A stretch of 18,517 bases of DNA from positions 1 to 18,517 of the forward strand of contig DFKZ01000124.1 in the NCBI GenBank assembly GCA_002373975.1, in the 5' to 3' direction. How positions within the stretch are numbered: the stretch's first letter is position 1; every line of letters starts with the position of its first letter. Shown in pieces: positions 1 through 7,274 of the stretch. This DNA is from Lachnospiraceae bacterium UBA3632 (GTDB lineage Bacteria > Bacillota > Clostridia > Lachnospirales > Lachnospiraceae). The notes beneath the pieces are model-generated. The model saw only the letters and a program-made list of their open reading frames with translations. It was not told the origin of the DNA and ran no database searches. The translations under genes and the position numbers were made by a program.

Positions 1-278
1 GCCAGCTTTCCGTCCTTCATTCCTCCCATTCCGTCGCATACCGCAAAGAACAGTCCCTGCTCTTTTGCTTTGACTACATCAAACGCATTTGCGATAGAGA
101 ATGAGTCCTCCTGATTTTGCCTCGAGCCTATGCCCTGCAGATTTCCGAGCTTATATGACAGAAGCCTTGTGATCCCTCCCCGGGGGATGTCCTGCTGTAT
201 GCCTTCAGCGCTTGCCATGGGCGGCGCAACAGTTTTCAGTATCTCACTGTCATTTTTCTTCTTTCTTCTAAACGGCAT
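1..278 (-). CDS. PP2C-family Ser/Thr protein phosphatase, N-terminal part (runs off the window)
   Basis: The first 92 codons of a gene that continues past the left edge. After a basic, low-complexity start (MPFRRKKKND) the protein has the PP2C opening pattern: 'GSRQNQEDSF', where the family has a G-x-R-x-x-N-E-D motif, then 'FFAVCDGMGG' around residues 76-85. The DGMGG aspartate and glycine bind the catalytic metal pair in this family. The enzyme should remove phosphate from Ser/Thr in proteins. The ATG lies three bases after the stop of the FHA gene, and its ribosome binding site (GGTGAG) overlaps the end of that gene, so translation is probably coupled. It forms a kinase/FHA/phosphatase unit with the two genes upstream and most likely reverses the kinase. 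The C-terminal two thirds are not visible, so completeness cannot be judged. Confidence 0.9.
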   Translation of the reverse strand, partial: MPFRRKKKNDSEILKTVAPPMASAEGIQQDIPRGGITRLLSYKLGNLQGIGSRQNQEDSFSIANAFDVVKAKEQGLFFAVCDGMGGMKDGKL

Positions 279-281
279 ATT

Positions 282-962
282 TTACTCACCCGTTTTCTCG
301 TCCTTCTGGTCCTGCCAGTTGAACTTGTCATTGCAGAGAGGAACAAAGATAAATTTGCTTTCTCCGAGCTCAATGATATCTCTGTCGTTCAGAACGGTGG
401 GAACATATATGGGATCATCATTTACGTAGAGAACATTGGTGCTCTCACCCGGTATCAGATGGAAATTGTTATGCTTGGGATCAAAGCCTATGCGCGCATG
501 ATTCTCTCTCGATATAGTGGTATCACCCTTTATAACGATATCATTCTTATCGGAACGGCCGATAGTGTTGTTCTTGCCGTAAATGCGGTAGTCTCTGCCC
601 TTTTCAACCCCGGCAATGCATGCAAGCCATCCGACTACGGGATCGATATTGGTGCTCTTTTTGATCATGGCAACAGTCTTGCCGGTATCATCGCCCTCAT
701 TCTCTTCTTCCTTCTTGCCGCGATAACCTGCAGGTGCAACCGTAGCACCCACTTCGGATGATGCGGACGGCATCATGGAAGGTGCTCCCACGGTCTTTCC
801 AATGCCTGAATTTCCGGCAGGATTAATGGATCCGACGGTCTTTCCTATGCCGGAATCTCCTGCTCCGAAATTGATCATGTTGGAACCTCCGTTGCAATAC
901 GGACAGGTCTGATACATATCAGTGTCATAAAGATGTCCGTTTGCGCATTCTGTAAGTGCCAT
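282..962 (-). CDS. FHA-domain protein with N-terminal zinc-ribbon-like segment and G[KA]TV repeats
   Basis: A 226-aa soluble protein. Residues 1-25 hold Cys6, His10, Cys20 and Cys23 in a C-x3-H-x9-C-x2-C arrangement (ECANGHLYD...CPYC), a likely zinc ribbon. Residues 35-100 form a flexible linker that repeats a threonine motif: GKTV at 40-43, 55-58 and 94-97 and GATV at 72-75. The two IGKTVG copies at 39-44 and 54-59 form a clear tandem. Residues about 112-208 are an FHA domain with the phosphothreonine-binding signature GRS (135-137), S-R-x-N-H (151-155) and N176. FHA domains bind phosphothreonine peptides. With the transmembrane kinase 42 bp upstream and PP2C three bases downstream, it is probably a substrate or adaptor of that kinase. 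The start has a good GGAGG site seven bases upstream. Its client process is unknown. Confidence 0.9.
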   Translation of the reverse strand: MALTECANGHLYDTDMYQTCPYCNGGSNMINFGAGDSGIGKTVGSINPAGNSGIGKTVGAPSMMPSASSEVGATVAPAGYRGKKEEENEGDDTGKTVAMIKKSTNIDPVVGWLACIAGVEKGRDYRIYGKNNTIGRSDKNDIVIKGDTTISRENHARIGFDPKHNNFHLIPGESTNVLYVNDDPIYVPTVLNDRDIIELGESKFIFVPLCNDKFNWQDQKDEKTGE

Positions 963-1004
963 AAAATACCCTCCTTAATTGAATGATCGTTTATTAAATA
1001 CCCA

Positions 1005-3419
1005 TCAATACCAGGTATAATTTACATACGGGCTCCACTCACGGGTTTCGGGATTCTCGATCAGATACTCAAATCTGAATCCGTTATCATCCTCGATCCT
1101 GTATCCCACTACAAGCTCATTTGCGTTATCTATAGCAGCGCACATTCCGGTGATCTCCGCTCCTGCGGGGAAGGACCACTTTATCCACATCTCAAGATCA
1201 GCCTTCTCATAATCGATAATATCGTATGTCCCGTCTTTCTTTTCAAGCAGGCAGTAGCAGTTATCATACATGCCGGCCACATCTTTTATCTGGACATAAT
1301 TGTCATTGGTGGTGCACCAGTCGTAAACGAACTCATCGTTATCATTGTAGTAATAGGTGTACAGGATAGGTGCTCCTGTGGAAGTACTGAATCCCGTTAC
1401 GAAAATATTACCTATAAAGTCGGCAAAAAGCTTTACATCCTGTACTCCGTCCGAGGTAAGGTCGGAGAGAGTGAGCACCTGTGAATAATCATCTATGCAT
1501 CCCGCAGGAACGCCGTACATAATGTCGTGTCCGTTGCTGTCGGTCTCAACATATACAAGCCATCCTGTGTAGTAGAATGTGAAAGAGAATACATCTCTCA
1601 TATACTTCGTTCCGCAGATATCTCCGTTGGATTTATCCAGGCAATACAGGCAGTCATTACTGTCGAGCACAAAATAATAATCATCCGATACGTAGAGCTC
1701 GGATACCTCGCCGATCCCGAGATTTTCTATCTGAGGTATTGTTGATACTGTATTTCCGGTTTTGGTGACCGCCTGCCAGCTGCTGACATCAATTCCGTAG
1801 AAAGTATCGGTATATGTGTCATAATAGCTTGCTATAACCGGCTGACCGTCATCTGCGTAGCAGTAATATCCGTCGCCGGTAAGCATTCCCCAGTTACGCA
1901 TATTGCTTACGCTGCCGTAGATTTCGGGATTGGTCTTCCGGTCGGTGCTTGTGTAGGTAGTTCCCTCAGGCTTAACATCTATGGAAGGGCCGTCCTCGTC
2001 ACCGGCAGGATTACCGAATCCGTCCAGCGGAAGCGGTGTCACATCCGTACCCGGATTAGTGTCCGTAGGAAGATCGACGGTAGGTGACGGTGTGGGATCC
2101 GTGTCGGTAGTATGGCTGTTTATCGGCTCGTCGTTTCTGCTCAGGTTGTTAACCTGTGATTTCGGTATGATAACAAATACAATGATAAGAACTATGGCCG
2201 GTATAAGCAGAAATGCCGATGCGCCTCCTGCGATAACCGGTATAAGCCATTTCTTTTTCTTTTTGGGTGCCTCCGATGCCTCGGGAGCGCTGCCGGGCGC
2301 AGCCTGCTGCTGGTTCTGATATGTGGTCTGGCCCACAGTCTGGTAAACAGTCTGACCTGTGGTCCCGTATGCGGTCTGACCGATCACGGTATTCTGCTGA
2401 GGCTGCTGCATCTGTGTCTGCTGAATCGGAGCCTGTTGCATCTGGGTCGGCTGCATGGGAGCCTGCTGTACCGGAGCCTGCTGTTCAGTTCCGAAATATC
2501 TCTGCTGAACAGGCTGCCCTGTGGCAGGTGCGGAAACAGGAGCCTGGCCGAGAAGAGCTGCTTTAAATTCAGCCATGCTCTGGAATCTGTCCTGAGGCTG
2601 AACGTTCAGTGCTTTCAGGATCGCATCTTCAACATGAGGATTGATCTGCACTCCGAGAGAGCTGGGCGGTACCAGTTCATCATCATCCATTCTCTCAACA
2701 GAATCGGGCGGTCTCTTGCCTGTGATGGCATAGTAGAAGCTTGCGCCCATGGCGTAAATATCGGTGAAAGGTCCCTGCTTTCCGCGGCGGGTATACTGCT
2801 CCTTGGGAGCAAAACCGTGCTTAAGCACCACGTCAAGGCTACGGCTCTTATCGCCCAGGCTGTACCTTGCCGCACCGAAATCAAGGAGCTTAACAACTCC
2901 GCTGTTTGTAATGTAAATATTATCGGGGGTAACGTCTCTGTGAATGATACCCTTGCTGTGAACAGCTCCCAGGGCATCCATTATGGGAACAAGCGTGTTG
3001 ATGGCTTCATCGACGGAGACCTTGCCTCCACGCTGCTTTATTACATTATCAAAGCTCATTCCTTCGATGAAATCCATCACGAAATAAGCTGTTCCGTTTT
3101 CCTCAAAATAGCTGTGGATACGGACTATATTCTCGTTTCCTATAAATTCGGCGAGAGTCTCTGCCTCCTGAAGGAAACATGCTTTACCGTATTCGTAGCT
3201 CTCTCCTCTTTCTCCGGAAAAGGGCATTACGGTAGTTGCCTGTGTACGTGTTGCCATGGCATCGGGGAAGAATTCCTTAACTGCCACCTTCTGGCCGGTT
3301 TTGTGGTCGATGGCCTGGTATGTGATACCGAAGCCACCCTGTCCTAAGACTTTTTCGATTATATACTGTCCCGCTAATACTGTCCCTTCGTTTAAAGCCA
3401 AAGGATATTTCTCGTTCAT
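1005..3419 (-). CDS. PknB-type transmembrane Ser/Thr protein kinase with extracytoplasmic C-terminal domain
   Basis: An 804-aa protein. Residues about 19-290 are a Hanks-type kinase: glycine loop GQGGFGITY (26-34), ATP-binding lysine in VAVKEF (K48), catalytic loop HRDVTPDN (160-167), DFG (180-182) and the activation-segment sequence FAPKEQY. Next comes a Gln/Pro-rich cytoplasmic linker (about 295-385) with GQTA, GQTV and VGQTT motifs, then KKKKK and one membrane segment (about 391-418). A Pro/Thr/Asp-rich stalk (about 437-465) leads to a roughly 310-residue extracytoplasmic domain rich in Tyr and aromatic beta-strands, possibly a beta-propeller sensor. It lacks PASTA repeats, so it is not a standard peptidoglycan-sensing PknB/PrkC. 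The catalytic-loop lysine of most Ser/Thr kinases (HRDxKPxN) is Thr here, as in some other bacterial members. AGGAGAG lies just upstream of the ATG. It leads the kinase-FHA-PP2C operon. Confidence 0.93.
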   Translation of the reverse strand: MNEKYPLALNEGTVLAGQYIIEKVLGQGGFGITYQAIDHKTGQKVAVKEFFPDAMATRTQATTVMPFSGERGESYEYGKACFLQEAETLAEFIGNENIVRIHSYFEENGTAYFVMDFIEGMSFDNVIKQRGGKVSVDEAINTLVPIMDALGAVHSKGIIHRDVTPDNIYITNSGVVKLLDFGAARYSLGDKSRSLDVVLKHGFAPKEQYTRRGKQGPFTDIYAMGASFYYAITGKRPPDSVERMDDDELVPPSSLGVQINPHVEDAILKALNVQPQDRFQSMAEFKAALLGQAPVSAPATGQPVQQRYFGTEQQAPVQQAPMQPTQMQQAPIQQTQMQQPQQNTVIGQTAYGTTGQTVYQTVGQTTYQNQQQAAPGSAPEASEAPKKKKKWLIPVIAGGASAFLLIPAIVLIIVFVIIPKSQVNNLSRNDEPINSHTTDTDPTPSPTVDLPTDTNPGTDVTPLPLDGFGNPAGDEDGPSIDVKPEGTTYTSTDRKTNPEIYGSVSNMRNWGMLTGDGYYCYADDGQPVIASYYDTYTDTFYGIDVSSWQAVTKTGNTVSTIPQIENLGIGEVSELYVSDDYYFVLDSNDCLYCLDKSNGDICGTKYMRDVFSFTFYYTGWLVYVETDSNGHDIMYGVPAGCIDDYSQVLTLSDLTSDGVQDVKLFADFIGNIFVTGFSTSTGAPILYTYYYNDNDEFVYDWCTTNDNYVQIKDVAGMYDNCYCLLEKKDGTYDIIDYEKADLEMWIKWSFPAGAEITGMCAAIDNANELVVGYRIEDDNGFRFEYLIENPETREWSPYVNYTWY

Positions 3420-3434
3420 AAATCTCTCTCCTAT

Positions 3435-3455
3435 ATTGCGTCACTCTGACGCAAT
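3435..3455. repeat. 9-bp perfect inverted repeat ahead of the kinase ribosome binding site
   Basis: ATTGCGTCA-CTC-TGACGCAAT is a perfect 9-bp inverted repeat with a 3-base centre. It ends about a dozen bases upstream of the kinase start, just before AGGAGAG. On the minus strand no T-run follows it, so it is a poor terminator for the fucose synthase gene. The plus strand does have a T-rich tail but no plus-strand gene needs one. It could be a protein-binding operator or an RNA hairpin affecting kinase translation. Confidence 0.55.
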
Positions 3456-3512
3456 TTGCTTTTTAGATTTTACTCGGATTTTAGTTTTCCTTGAAATACA
3501 ACTCACTTTCTG

Positions 3513-4454
3513 TTACATTCTTGCTCCGGCTATATTATCCTTAAACCAGTCGTATGCAAGCTTAACGCCCTCTTCGAGCTCTACCTTGTGATGCCAGCCA
3601 AGGTCGTGAAGCTTTCGTACATCGGTGAGCTTTCTGGGAGTTCCGTCGGGCATATCTTTATTCCAGATTATCTCACCTTCAAATCCGACCGTCTTTTTAA
3701 CCGTCTCGGCAAGTTCCTTTATGGTAAGTTCTTTCCCTGTACCGATGTTTACATGCTGCTCGCCGCTGTAATTCTCAAGCAGAAATACGCAGGCATCAGC
3801 CATGTCATCGACATACAGGAACTCTCTGAGCGGTGAGCCTGTGCCCCACAGTTCCACCGAGGGCGCATTACCCATCTTGGCTTCATGGAATTTCCTGATC
3901 ATCGCAGGCATTACATGCGATCCCGACAGATCGTAATTGTCGTAAGGACCATAGAGATTGGTGGGCATACAGCTGATGAAATCATCGCCGTACTGTCTCT
4001 TGTAGAATTTGCACATCTCAAGACCCGATATCTTCGCAATTGCATAAGCTTCGTTGGTCTCCTCCAGAGGTCCGGTAAGGAGCGCATCCTCGGGGATGGG
4101 CTGAGGTGCCATTCTGGGGTATATGCAGGTGCTGCCCAGAAAAAGCAGCTTTTTGACCTTGTTCACATGAGCTGCATGTATGACATTGCACTGTATCTGC
4201 ATGTTTTCATAAGCAAATTCGGCAGGGGCTGTATTATTGGCATTGATGCCTCCCACCTTTGCCGCTGCCAGCACTACCACGTCGGGTTTTTCTTTTTCAA
4301 AAAACTCAAACACGCCTGCCTGATCTTTAAGGTCAAGTTCGGCGTGGGTACGAGTTACAATATTATTGTAGCCTTTTGACTGCAGGTTGCGGACTATGGC
4401 ACTTCCCACCAGCCCTCTGTGACCTGCAACAAATATTTTGTCATTCTTGTTCAA
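3513..4454 (-). CDS. fcl: GDP-L-fucose synthase
   Basis: A 313-aa short-chain dehydrogenase/reductase of the GDP-fucose synthase family. It converts GDP-4-keto-6-deoxymannose to GDP-L-fucose with NADPH by epimerisation and reduction in the cytoplasm. Visible hallmarks are the dinucleotide-binding AGHRGLVGSAI (10-20), the Ser of GSTCIYP (S108) and YAIAK (Y137, K141), which match Ser107/Tyr136/Lys140 of the E. coli enzyme. I chose the TTG at 4454 because it puts the AGHRG motif about nine residues from the start, as usual in the family. The frame is open to a GTG at 4505, but that start would overlap the upstream gene and its AGGAGG is only three bases away. No GDP-mannose dehydratase gene is in view. 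It lies 22 bp after the chemoreceptor-tip gene, probably in one transcript. Confidence 0.92.
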   Translation of the reverse strand: MNKNDKIFVAGHRGLVGSAIVRNLQSKGYNNIVTRTHAELDLKDQAGVFEFFEKEKPDVVVLAAAKVGGINANNTAPAEFAYENMQIQCNVIHAAHVNKVKKLLFLGSTCIYPRMAPQPIPEDALLTGPLEETNEAYAIAKISGLEMCKFYKRQYGDDFISCMPTNLYGPYDNYDLSGSHVMPAMIRKFHEAKMGNAPSVELWGTGSPLREFLYVDDMADACVFLLENYSGEQHVNIGTGKELTIKELAETVKKTVGFEGEIIWNKDMPDGTPRKLTDVRKLHDLGWHHKVELEEGVKLAYDWFKDNIAGARM

Positions 4455-4476
4455 TTTAAGTTTCCGCGGAGAGCGA

Positions 4477-4770
4477 TCAGTCTTCAGTAGCCTCAGTCGC
4501 TGCACCGGCCTCCTTGTCTATCTTTTTGATCAGTTTTGCAATCGAATCCACGTTGCCGGCGATGGAATGGTTAAGTTCGTCACAAGTCTTTGCGAGTGCT
4601 CCTACTTCCTGTGCTACCACTGCAAAGCCCTTTCCTGCCTCTCCCGCGCGTGCTGCTTCGATGGATGCGTTAAGCGCCAAAATATTCTGCCTTTTCTGGA
4701 TGCCGTCAAGTTTTTTGGAATCGGCCTGAATTGATTCAACCAGGCTTTCGATCATTTCCATATCTGTCAT
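4477..4770 (-). CDS. stand-alone chemoreceptor (MCP) signalling-tip protein
   Basis: A 97-aa protein consisting almost only of the cytoplasmic hairpin tip of a methyl-accepting chemotaxis protein. Residues 28-60 match the strongly conserved tip (NILALNASIEAARAGEAGKG, then FAVVAQEVGALA), which in full receptors contacts CheA and CheW. There is no membrane segment, HAMP or sensor domain, and the flanking helices are much shorter than in any full-length receptor. The start is the second in-frame ATG because GGAGGT lies seven bases upstream of it; the ATG six codons earlier has no site. The tail is Ala/Glu/Thr-rich (AGAATEATED). It could bind a CheW-like partner or dimerise with full receptors, or be a remnant with its own expression signals. 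A good promoter and ribosome binding site argue that it is expressed. Confidence 0.82.
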   Translation of the reverse strand: MTDMEMIESLVESIQADSKKLDGIQKRQNILALNASIEAARAGEAGKGFAVVAQEVGALAKTCDELNHSIAGNVDSIAKLIKKIDKEAGAATEATED

Positions 4771-4804
4771 GGGTATTACCTCCGTCATTCTATGATCTCA
4801 TAAA

Positions 4805-4820
4805 TTAAGAAATCTTAAGA
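4805..4820. promoter_or_regulatory. TTAAGA direct repeat at the predicted start of the MCP-tip transcript
   Basis: TTAAGA-AATC-TTAAGA is a direct repeat with 10-bp spacing that covers the predicted transcription start. Similar repeats occur ahead of the response-regulator and solute-binding-protein genes, so it may be a site for an OmpR-family regulator. The sequence is AT-rich and chance occurrence is possible. Confidence 0.35.
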
Positions 4821-4823
4821 ATT

Positions 4824-4832
4824 ATTCTACCA
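4824..4832 (-). promoter_or_regulatory. extended -10 promoter for the MCP-tip / fucose synthase transcript
   Basis: On the minus strand TGG-TAGAAT is an extended -10 element (TGn plus a 5/6 match to TATAAT). The -35 region is only T-rich, which is typical for extended -10 promoters. It lies about 55 bp upstream of the MCP-tip start. No GC-rich terminator hairpin separates it from the galactanase gene; the 4833-4905 stretch is AT-rich with only a weak AAAAAT/ATTTTT pairing. Confidence 0.5.
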
Positions 4833-4905
4833 TACTTTATTTAAAAAAAACAGAAAAACAACATAATTTACGAGAAATGACTAAAAAATTCACGGATTTT
4901 TCACA

Positions 4906-6933
4906 TTATTCCCTGTATAGGCAGAATTCATCCATGGTTCCCCAGCCGCCGGCTGCGCAGCTGACGTACATTCCTACGGTTATCTCATCGCCGGCTTTGG
5001 CCTCTATGCCCTTAACCTCTGTCTTTTTCCATTCCGCCCAGCCCGTAAGGGATGCCGAATCGTCCGCGGCAGCTTCCTCGCCGTTAACCTTCACATAAAA
5101 GCGGACCACACAGTCACTCCCTACATCACCGCCCTGAATAAAAGCAAAGGCACTGTATTTACCGTCGTCGGGAGCTTCAATTGTCTGCTCCGTCCAGAAA
5201 ATCTGCTCGTGAGTGCCGTTCCACCAGTGAAAGGCCTTTTCGCCCTCATAGGCATCGGAAGCTTTATTCTGGATATCCGTAGGATTTGTAGCGCAGTCAT
5301 ATCCTGTCTCCCAGACGATCTCTTTATCTTCAAAGCCCGGATTTGCAAGCAGATTGGAATAGCCTATCTTAACGATGGCTGTCACCTTATCGCCATCCTC
5401 CGTAATGCCGCTTACGGTATGTTCACCGCCCGCGTTTACATCGATAGCTGCAATATCATCCGCATTCCATTCGGTAGGTATTATCCTGTTAAGTGATCTG
5501 TTGTTGTAAACGCCTTCCACGCCCTCGGGCATTACAAGCTCTGCGCCCTGCTGCATTTCCACGATGCAGTCCTTGATAAACTCCACCTTTGGCGCGGCTT
5601 CCTTTCCGTTTTTAAGGCATTCGGGGTCAAACACTTTTATAGAATCCAGAAGGTGCCCTTCAAAATCGAAAAACGCCTGATTGTCCCATGAGCTTCCGCC
5701 GTAATATCTTCCGGCATCATCGGGGTCGTATGCGGCGGCATATTTGCTGGCCCATCCGGATCCGTCCCTGGTCCAAAGCTCCATATTTGATTCGTATTCG
5801 GTACCTACGGGGAGCCATGCACTCTCCCAGTAAAACACTCCCAGGCCGCCGATCTTGGCCATTGCGTTCATTACATCCCATACGGCATTTGCCTGGCTCT
5901 GAGGGCTGCAGATATAATCTCCCACAATATCGCCCTCGTTTACGCTGTTTCCGGAGCAGTCTCCGTCCTCATTGGTGTAGGGGAATGATGTCTCCAGCAC
6001 GCATACATCTTTTCCGTAGATCTTTTTGACATATTCCATGGTCTCCTGCATATGGTCCACCGTGCCGTGCCAGAAGGAATAATAAGAGATCCCGAAGATG
6101 TCATAATCCAGTTCGTTTGTCTCGAACATTTTTGCCTTTTTGATTATGTTCGTGGATGCATCCACATTTGTATAATGCACTGCGATCTTTATATCTTTTC
6201 CGTATTCGGAAGATACTGTCCTTACCGCTTTTGAACCCTGCTTTAACAGTTCAAGCACATTTGCATCCTTTTTCTCACCTGCCATACCGTTATTGATCTC
6301 GTTTCCGATCTGCACCATTCCGATATCGGCCCCGGCATCAAGGATAGTCTTTAAGCTACTATAGGTATACTCATAAAGAGCCGCGGATTTTTCCTCAATA
6401 TCCATTCCTTCCCAAGCTTTGGGACACATCTGCTTTTTGGGATCCGCCCAGAAGTCGGAATAGTGGAAATCAACATTGAGCTTCATTCCGTACTCTGCGG
6501 CTCTTCTTCCTATCTCGGCCGCGCAGTCCGCATCGCAGTTTCCTCCGCCGTATCCGTTTCCGTCGGCGTCAAAGGGATCGTTCCACACTCTCACACGGAT
6601 ATAATTCACGCCGTTATCCGCCAGTATCTTGAAAAGGTCCTGCTCATTGCCCTCTGCGTCATAATACTTTACGCCGCTTGCCTCTTCAGAAAGGATGCTG
6701 GATATGTCCATACCTCTGATAAAATCATCGCTTATCCCTTCAATGGGAGCAATATAAATGCCATCAGCCCCATCTGCTCCGGTCTCATCACCGCTCTGAT
6801 CCGCGGTCTGAGCCTGATCCTGCGTATCATTTCCGGCAGGATCGGCATTTTTTCCGCACCCGGAAAACAGCGAGATCGAAAGGGCTGCGGCTGCAGCTAT
6901 TGAGATTATTCGTGTGAAGAATTGTCTTTTCAT
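4906..6933 (-). CDS. secreted lipoprotein arabinogalactan endo-beta-1,4-galactanase (GH53) with accessory domains
   Basis: A 675-aa exported enzyme. Residues 1-26 are a lipoprotein signal peptide ending in the lipobox LFSGC (Cys26), followed by an acidic Asp/Gln/Gly linker to about residue 60. Residues about 68-430 are a GH53 catalytic domain: RGMDISSI, YIRVRVWNDP, FDADGNGYGGGN and HYSDFWADPKKQ are strongly typical. The acid/base is Glu212 (QIGNEINNGMAGE) and the nucleophile is Glu314 (VLETSFPYT). These enzymes cut beta-1,4-galactan side chains of pectin. Residues about 448-523 resemble a bacterial Ig-like (Big_4) domain. Residues 527-675 start NLLANPGFED and form a beta-sandwich-like module resembling carbohydrate-binding families such as CBM61, which is known next to GH53. 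It should act at the cell surface. A solute-binding lipoprotein is encoded just upstream. Confidence 0.95.
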   Translation of the reverse strand: MKRQFFTRIISIAAAAALSISLFSGCGKNADPAGNDTQDQAQTADQSGDETGADGADGIYIAPIEGISDDFIRGMDISSILSEEASGVKYYDAEGNEQDLFKILADNGVNYIRVRVWNDPFDADGNGYGGGNCDADCAAEIGRRAAEYGMKLNVDFHYSDFWADPKKQMCPKAWEGMDIEEKSAALYEYTYSSLKTILDAGADIGMVQIGNEINNGMAGEKKDANVLELLKQGSKAVRTVSSEYGKDIKIAVHYTNVDASTNIIKKAKMFETNELDYDIFGISYYSFWHGTVDHMQETMEYVKKIYGKDVCVLETSFPYTNEDGDCSGNSVNEGDIVGDYICSPQSQANAVWDVMNAMAKIGGLGVFYWESAWLPVGTEYESNMELWTRDGSGWASKYAAAYDPDDAGRYYGGSSWDNQAFFDFEGHLLDSIKVFDPECLKNGKEAAPKVEFIKDCIVEMQQGAELVMPEGVEGVYNNRSLNRIIPTEWNADDIAAIDVNAGGEHTVSGITEDGDKVTAIVKIGYSNLLANPGFEDKEIVWETGYDCATNPTDIQNKASDAYEGEKAFHWWNGTHEQIFWTEQTIEAPDDGKYSAFAFIQGGDVGSDCVVRFYVKVNGEEAAADDSASLTGWAEWKKTEVKGIEAKAGDEITVGMYVSCAAGGWGTMDEFCLYRE

Positions 6934-6956
6934 GAATACATGTGCTCCTTAATATT

Positions 6957-6969
6957 GATCATGATGATC
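6957..6969. promoter_or_regulatory. small palindrome in the galactanase leader
   Basis: GATCAT-G-ATGATC is a perfect 6+1+6 palindrome lying just upstream of the AAGGAG ribosome binding site (6945-6950) of the galactanase gene. Its position between the predicted promoter and the start codon would suit a repressor operator. It is short and could be chance. Confidence 0.3.
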
Positions 6970-7019
6970 GTATTTCTTTTGTAATGAATGTTATTGCAAT
7001 GTGTTGCCCGATACGGAAT

Positions 7020-7048
7020 ATTTTATCAGAAATAAAAAAGAGCGTCCA
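7020..7048 (-). promoter_or_regulatory. promoter of the galactanase gene, nested in the preceding terminator
   Basis: On the minus strand the extended -10 TGA-TAAAAT (7020-7028) lies 17 bp after TGGACG (7043-7048), a 4/6 match to TTGACA. The -35 hexamer sits inside the second arm of the terminator hairpin that ends the solute-binding-protein transcript. This leaves an untranslated leader of about 80 bases ahead of the galactanase start. Confidence 0.5.
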
Positions 7049-7065
7049 CTAAAATGGACGCTCTT
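7032..7065 (-). terminator. intrinsic terminator after the solute-binding-protein gene
   Basis: A perfect 11-bp stem, AAGAGCGTCCA/TGGACGCTCTT, with a 6-base loop. On the minus strand it is followed by TTTTTTATTT, a strong intrinsic terminator. On the plus strand a weaker T-rich run follows (GTTTCGCTTTTT), but there is no plus-strand gene to end. Confidence 0.88.
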
Positions 7066-7088
7066 GTTTCGCTTTTTATACATAAAAT

Positions 7089-7274
7089 ATGTAATACACG
7101 GATTGCTTCGCAGCTTCGCTGCTCCCGCAATCCTCCAAGCATTCGCAATCCGCTGGCTTTCCTGCAATGCAGGAAAACCGCTGCTTGCTCATGTTTGGGC
7201 GGTTCACTAAAACAAAAACGCTCATTCATGCACGCATGATTCGCTATTTTTGTTTTGTGAACCTTGTATTACAT
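7089..7274. mobile_element. hairpin-rich inverted-repeat element (MITE-like or structured 3'-UTR element)
   Basis: The ends are a 13-bp inverted repeat with one mismatch: ATGTAATACACGG at 7089-7101 and CCTTGTATTACAT at 7262-7274. Inside are three more hairpins: GATTGC-ttc-GCAGC-ttc-GCTGC-tccc-GCAATC (7101-7132), TTTCCTGCA-A-TGCAGGAAA (7158-7176) and a long stem GGTTCAC...GTGAACC (7201-7263) that continues as AAAACAAAAA/TTTTTGTTTT with one bulge. No protein is encoded. It is not large enough for a transposase, so it would depend on one elsewhere if mobile. I see no clear target-site duplication. The right end overlaps the last codon and stop of the solute-binding-protein gene. It could instead be a conserved structured RNA in the 3' untranslated region. 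Confidence 0.6.

Noticed and set aside
2290..2545. Tandem DNA repeat in the kinase gene
   Set aside because: The repeated CAG/CTG-rich sequence reflects the Gln/Pro-rich protein linker and has no regular DNA period.
2436..3347. 303-codon open frame on the plus strand opposite the kinase gene
   Set aside because: It lies wholly antisense to a conserved kinase domain, has no ribosome binding site or recognisable motif, and its composition is that of a complementary-strand shadow.
4455..4505. Upstream GTG start for GDP-L-fucose synthase
   Set aside because: It would add 17 basic residues not seen in the family, overlap the previous gene, and have its ribosome binding site only three bases away. 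The TTG at 4454 fits the family length, though its own ribosome binding site is weak.
4833..4905. Terminator after the galactanase gene
   Set aside because: Only an AT-only pairing (AAAAAT/ATTTTT) is present, which is too weak to call; transcription may continue into the MCP-tip gene.
7026..7239. Short open frames of 61-69 codons on both strands between the solute-binding protein and galactanase genes
   Set aside because: They run through the terminator and the hairpins of the inverted-repeat element, have no ribosome binding site, and exist in several frames at once.
7089..7274. CRISPR-like or tRNA-like structure in the galactanase upstream region
   Set aside because: The repeats are inverted, not direct with spacers, and no cloverleaf or anticodon arm can be drawn.
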